Source: an uncultured Opitutia bacterium
GTDB taxonomy: Bacteria; Verrucomicrobiota; Verrucomicrobiia; Opitutales; UBA953
Assembly (NCBI GenBank): GCA_903895475.1
Contig: CAITUF010000205.1
Coordinates: 1-7,170 of the forward strand
Reading direction: 5' to 3'
DNA: 7,170 nt
Each line of letters begins with the position of its first letter. The first letter of the stretch is position 1. The notes under the pieces were generated by a model. It saw only the letters and a list, made by a program, of their open reading frames with translations, was not told where the DNA came from and did not search any database. The position numbers were made by a program, and so were the translations under genes. Below, one piece after another: positions 5,118-7,170 of this stretch.

Positions 5118-6194
5118 ATGTCCAAAATCCTCGTAGCCCTTTCCGGCGGCGTCGACAGCGCCGTGGCCGCCTTGTTGCTCAAGCAACAGGGCCACGAGGT
5201 CCATGCCGCTTACTTCCGGACCTGGATGAACGAGGAAGGCCTCCCCTTCCCTGGCGAATGCCCATGGGAAGACGACGTCCGTAACGCCCAGACCGTCGCC
5301 GCCCACCTCGGCCTACCGTTCCGCATCATCGACCTCGTAAAGGACTACCGTGAAACCGTGGTCGAATACTTGGTCGATGGTTACCGCCGAGGGCTGACCC
5401 CTAATCCTGATATCATCTGCAACCGCGAGATGAAGTTCGGGGTCTTTCTGCGTCGCGCTTTGGCCGAGGGCTACGACTCCATCGCCACTGGTCACTACGC
5501 CCGGCGACGAGCGAACGCTGACGGCTCGTTCGACCTCTTGGAAGGCCTCGACCAAAATAAGGACCAGTCATACTTCCTCGCTCTGTTGCGCCAAGACCAG
5601 CTCGCCAAGGCCCTCTTCCCGATCGGCGAACTTACTAAGCCGGAAGTCCGCCGCCTGGCCGTCGAGGCCCAGCTCCCGAACGCCGCGCGCAAGGACAGCC
5701 AAGGCATCTGCTTCCTCGGCCAAGTCCCCGTGCAGGACTTCCTCGAACGCCACATCCCCGACGCCCCGGGCCCAATCGTCAACGCCGTCGGCAAGGAAAT
5801 CGGCCAACACCGTGGCCTCCACCGCTATACCATCGGACAACGCAAGGGCATCGGCCTGCCTTCCAACACCGACCAGAAATATTTCGTCGTGGTAAAAAAG
5901 GACTTCGCGACGCAGACCCTGCACGTGGCCTTCGACGTACCCGACGCGAAGTGGCTCTACACCGACTCGGCCCGCGCCGCCAACTTCACTTGGATCAATC
6001 AACCGCTCGTGAGCGAACATGACATCCTCGCCCGGGTACGCTACCGAGATAAGGCCGTCCCCGCGCACTTTAAGCCGCTCGCCGACGGTACCGTCGACCT
6101 TCACTTCCAAGCGACCCAACGAGGCCTCGCCGCTGGTCAGGTCGTGGCTATCTATCAGGACCGCGTCCTCCTGGGCGGAGGAGTGTTCGTTTAG
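5118..6194 (+). CDS. mnmA: tRNA-specific 2-thiouridylase MnmA
   Basis: MnmA installs the 2-thio group on U34 of tRNA-Lys, Glu and Gln. It adenylates the uridine with ATP and takes sulfur from a relay that ends on its own cysteines. The product is 358 aa, full length. The N-terminal PP-loop is SGGVDS (residues 9-14). The catalytic cysteines are Cys101 in NPDIICNREMKF and Cys198 in KDSQGICFLG; ATGHYAR (123-129) and NKDQSYFL are also family motifs. The central and C-terminal beta domains include HRYTIGQRKGIGL (245-257) and the ending LLGGGVFV. After the first strand it carries RTWMNEEG...GECPWEDD, not the short acidic form of E. coli. I believe this variant occurs in Verrucomicrobiota and some other phyla, but I could not check. 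The ATG at 5118 gives the typical start MSKILVALSGG. Two hairpins precede it. Its TAG stop runs directly into a G-rich repeat. Confidence 0.96.
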   Translation: MSKILVALSGGVDSAVAALLLKQQGHEVHAAYFRTWMNEEGLPFPGECPWEDDVRNAQTVAAHLGLPFRIIDLVKDYRETVVEYLVDGYRRGLTPNPDIICNREMKFGVFLRRALAEGYDSIATGHYARRRANADGSFDLLEGLDQNKDQSYFLALLRQDQLAKALFPIGELTKPEVRRLAVEAQLPNAARKDSQGICFLGQVPVQDFLERHIPDAPGPIVNAVGKEIGQHRGLHRYTIGQRKGIGLPSNTDQKYFVVVKKDFATQTLHVAFDVPDAKWLYTDSARAANFTWINQPLVSEHDILARVRYRDKAVPAHFKPLADGTVDLHFQATQRGLAAGQVVAIYQDRVLLGGGVFV

Positions 6195-6215
6195 GGGGAT
6201 AGGGGTTGGGGGGGG
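6194..6215 (+). repeat. G-quadruplex-capable repeat fused to the mnmA stop codon
   Basis: The G of the mnmA TAG opens GGGGG-ATA-GGGG-TT-GGGGGGGG on the coding strand. These tracts can supply four G-runs of three or more with short loops. It is the same design as at the parB stop. GGGGGATAG (6194-6202) is a perfect 9-bp inverted match to CTATCCCCC at 6269-6277. Confidence 0.65.
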
Positions 6216-6230
6216 ATCGACAGAGTCTGG

Positions 6231-6258
6231 GTAGGGGCGCGACTACCACGCTCCCCTA
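6231..6258 (+). repeat. REP-like hairpin headed by GTAG
   Basis: TAGGGG (6232-6237) pairs with CCCCTA (6253-6258). After one C/T mismatch, GCG (6239-6241) pairs with CGC (6249-6251), around the loop ACTACCA. The element begins GTAG, preceded by GG, as both REPs in the purH-parB gap do (GGTAGGG). Its stem sequence differs, so it would be a separate or decayed REP type. It could also act as a transcript end between mnmA and menG. Confidence 0.5.
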
Positions 6259-6259
6259 T

Positions 6260-6286
6260 ACCCCATCACTATCCCCCATCCCCTCC
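6260..6286 (+). repeat. C-rich intergenic repeat upstream of menG
   Basis: It starts with ACCCCATC, as does the array at 3436, and ends with the 18-mer CTATCCCCCATCCCCTCC (6269-6286), identical to 1574-1591 upstream of purH. It lies 36 nt before the menG start, and together with 6194-6215 it brackets the REP-like hairpin as an inverted pair. Confidence 0.65.
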
Positions 6287-6288
6287 AC

Positions 6289-6318
6289 TTGACCTCCCCG
6301 ACTTTGTGGGGATGGTAA
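6289..6318 (+). promoter_or_regulatory. Weak candidate promoter just before menG
   Basis: TTGACC (6289-6294) is a good -35 match. The only -10 candidate at normal spacing is TGGTAA (6313-6318), which is poor and would start transcription almost at the menG ATG, giving a leaderless mRNA. CCCC (6296-6299) and GGGG (6308-6311) within the spacer can pair. menG may instead be read through from mnmA. Confidence 0.2.
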
Positions 6319-6322
6319 GCGG

Positions 6323-7015
6323 ATGGCCGAAGGCAATGCAGTCCGTCAGATGTTCTCAGGCATTGCCTCGCGCTATGACCTCGCCAACCGCGTACTCAGC
6401 CTCGGCCTCTGCGTCGGCTGGCGTAACCGCTTGATTCAGGCCGTCGTCGCCACCCATCCGCACAACGTGGCTGACCTCGCCACCGGCAGTGGCGACGTCG
6501 CCTTCGAGCTCCTCCCTGCCCTCCCCCAGGATTGCAAGGTAACCGGCTACGACTTCTGCGATCCGATGCTCGAAGTCGCCCGTCGCCGCGCAGCTAAATC
6601 CCCACACCGTTCGCCGGAGTTTCTGCTGGGCGATTGCATGAACCTACCCATCGCCGACGACGCCTGTGATGTCGTCACCATCGCGTACGGCGTGCGGAAC
6701 TTCGAAGACCGTGCCCGCGGCCTGCGGGAACTCCATCGTGTGACCAAGCCAGCCGGCTCCGTCTTCATCCTCGAATTCTCCAAACCCGCCGCATGGTTTA
6801 CGCCCTTCCACTTCGTGCATGTGCGCCTGATCTCGCCAATCCTCGCTGGAATCCTCACGGGTGACTTCGGAGCCTACCGCTACCTCGGCACCAGTATCGC
6901 GGGCTTCCCTGATGCTGCTGGCCTGACACTGGAACTGAAAAACGCTGGTTTTTCGGAAGTTAGCCACGAAAGCATGCTGTTCGGCACCGTGGCGCTCCAT
7001 CGGGCTAAAAAGTAG
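6323..7015 (+). CDS. menG: Demethylmenaquinone / ubiquinone methyltransferase (MenG/UbiE family)
   Basis: This SAM-dependent C-methyltransferase catalyses the final ring methylation of menaquinone, and the equivalent step in ubiquinone makers, at the cytoplasmic face of the membrane. The product is 230 aa, normal for the family. The N-terminal UbiE signature is MFSGIASRYDLANRVLSLG (residues 10-28). SAM motif I is VADLATGSGDVA (49-60), followed by GYDFCDPML (75-83) and the second family signature GVRNFEDRARGLRELHRV (123-140) with KPAGSVFILEFSKP. The C-terminal YRYLGTSIAGFP and FGTVALHRAKK are also typical. I use menG because menaquinone is the likelier quinone for the inferred lineage; the sequence itself does not tell menaquinone from ubiquinone substrate. 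The start is the ATG at 6323. Another ATG at 6312 is out of frame. It follows mnmA on the same strand after 128 nt of repeat-rich DNA. Confidence 0.93.
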   Translation: MAEGNAVRQMFSGIASRYDLANRVLSLGLCVGWRNRLIQAVVATHPHNVADLATGSGDVAFELLPALPQDCKVTGYDFCDPMLEVARRRAAKSPHRSPEFLLGDCMNLPIADDACDVVTIAYGVRNFEDRARGLRELHRVTKPAGSVFILEFSKPAAWFTPFHFVHVRLISPILAGILTGDFGAYRYLGTSIAGFPDAAGLTLELKNAGFSEVSHESMLFGTVALHRAKK

Positions 7016-7032
7016 CCCTTTCCAAAAATTCC

Positions 7033-7061
7033 TTGCCTTTCGAGTCTGGGATGGTTCTTTC
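7033..7061 (+). promoter_or_regulatory. Weak candidate promoter of the tRNA-Arg gene
   Basis: TTGCCT (7033-7038) fits a -35 box and sits 3 nt after an A/T-rich run. At 17-nt spacing the -10 candidate is TCTTTC (7056-7061), a poor match. The position would start transcription a few bases before the tRNA 5' end, which is plausible for a tRNA gene. Confidence 0.25.
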
Positions 7062-7075
7062 AAGCGTCTCGGAAC

Positions 7076-7150
7076 GGGCTCGTGGTGAAATGGATATCAT
7101 TTCTGACTACGGATCAGACGTTTGGGGTTCGAATCCCTACGGGCCCACCA
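7076..7150 (+). tRNA. tRNA-Arg, anticodon ACG
   Basis: The full cloverleaf can be drawn. The acceptor stem is GGGCTCG (7076-7082) with CGGGCCC (7140-7146), including one T-G pair. The D stem is GTGA with TCAT, around a loop containing GG. The anticodon stem is TCTGA (7102-7106) with TCAGA (7114-7118), and its loop CTACGGA puts ACG at 7109-7111. The variable region is CGTT. The T stem is TGGGG with CCCTA, around TTCGAAT. The discriminator is A7147, and CCA is encoded at 7148-7150. ACG reads CGU, and after A34-to-inosine editing by TadA also CGC and CGA. The gene lies 60 nt after menG on the same strand, and TTTT follows the CCA. Confidence 0.96.
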
Positions 7151-7170
7151 TTTTGAACAGCGAACCAGAA

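Overview
This 7.17 kb window is a bacterial chromosomal housekeeping region, GC-rich and densely coded. It holds seven protein genes, one of them cut by the window edge, and one tRNA gene. A Verrucomicrobiota (Opitutae-like) origin is my inference. It rests on the MnmA variant, on pyrimidine-rich leaders without Shine-Dalgarno sites, and on the style of the intergenic repeats. The sequence alone does not prove it.

Layout, left to right. Positions 1-361 (minus) are the N-terminal 120 codons of elongation factor 4 (lepA). Positions 495-1403 (minus) are fabD, the malonyl-CoA:ACP transacylase. A 256-bp divergent intergenic region (1404-1659) separates fabD from purH (1660-3201, plus), the bifunctional AICAR transformylase/IMP cyclohydrolase. 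purH converges on a minus-strand pair: a secreted coiled-coil/LysM protein (4364-4963) followed 4 nt later by parB (3466-4359), the chromosome-partitioning CTPase. Divergent from that pair are mnmA (5118-6194), for tRNA 2-thiouridine synthesis, and menG/ubiE (6323-7015), for quinone methylation. A tRNA-Arg(ACG) gene (7076-7150) closes the window.

The protein genes are conventional core functions: translation and tRNA modification (lepA, mnmA, tRNA-Arg), fatty-acid initiation, purine synthesis, quinone synthesis, chromosome segregation and cell envelope. They do not form a single pathway.

The less ordinary content lies between the genes. (1) Between purH and parB there are two inverted copies of a hairpin, each preceded by GTAG. 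They differ by two compensatory base-pair changes, which is the architecture of a REP doublet (BIME/REPIN). (2) A third GTAG-headed hairpin lies between mnmA and menG. (3) A dispersed G4/C4 repeat family, with core GGGGAT(T/A)GGGG, is G-rich directly after the TAG stop codons of parB and mnmA and C-rich upstream of fabD, purH and menG. (4) Two back-to-back perfect hairpins end 2 nt before the mnmA start codon. No complete unknown protein system, mobile-element transposase or CRISPR array is visible.
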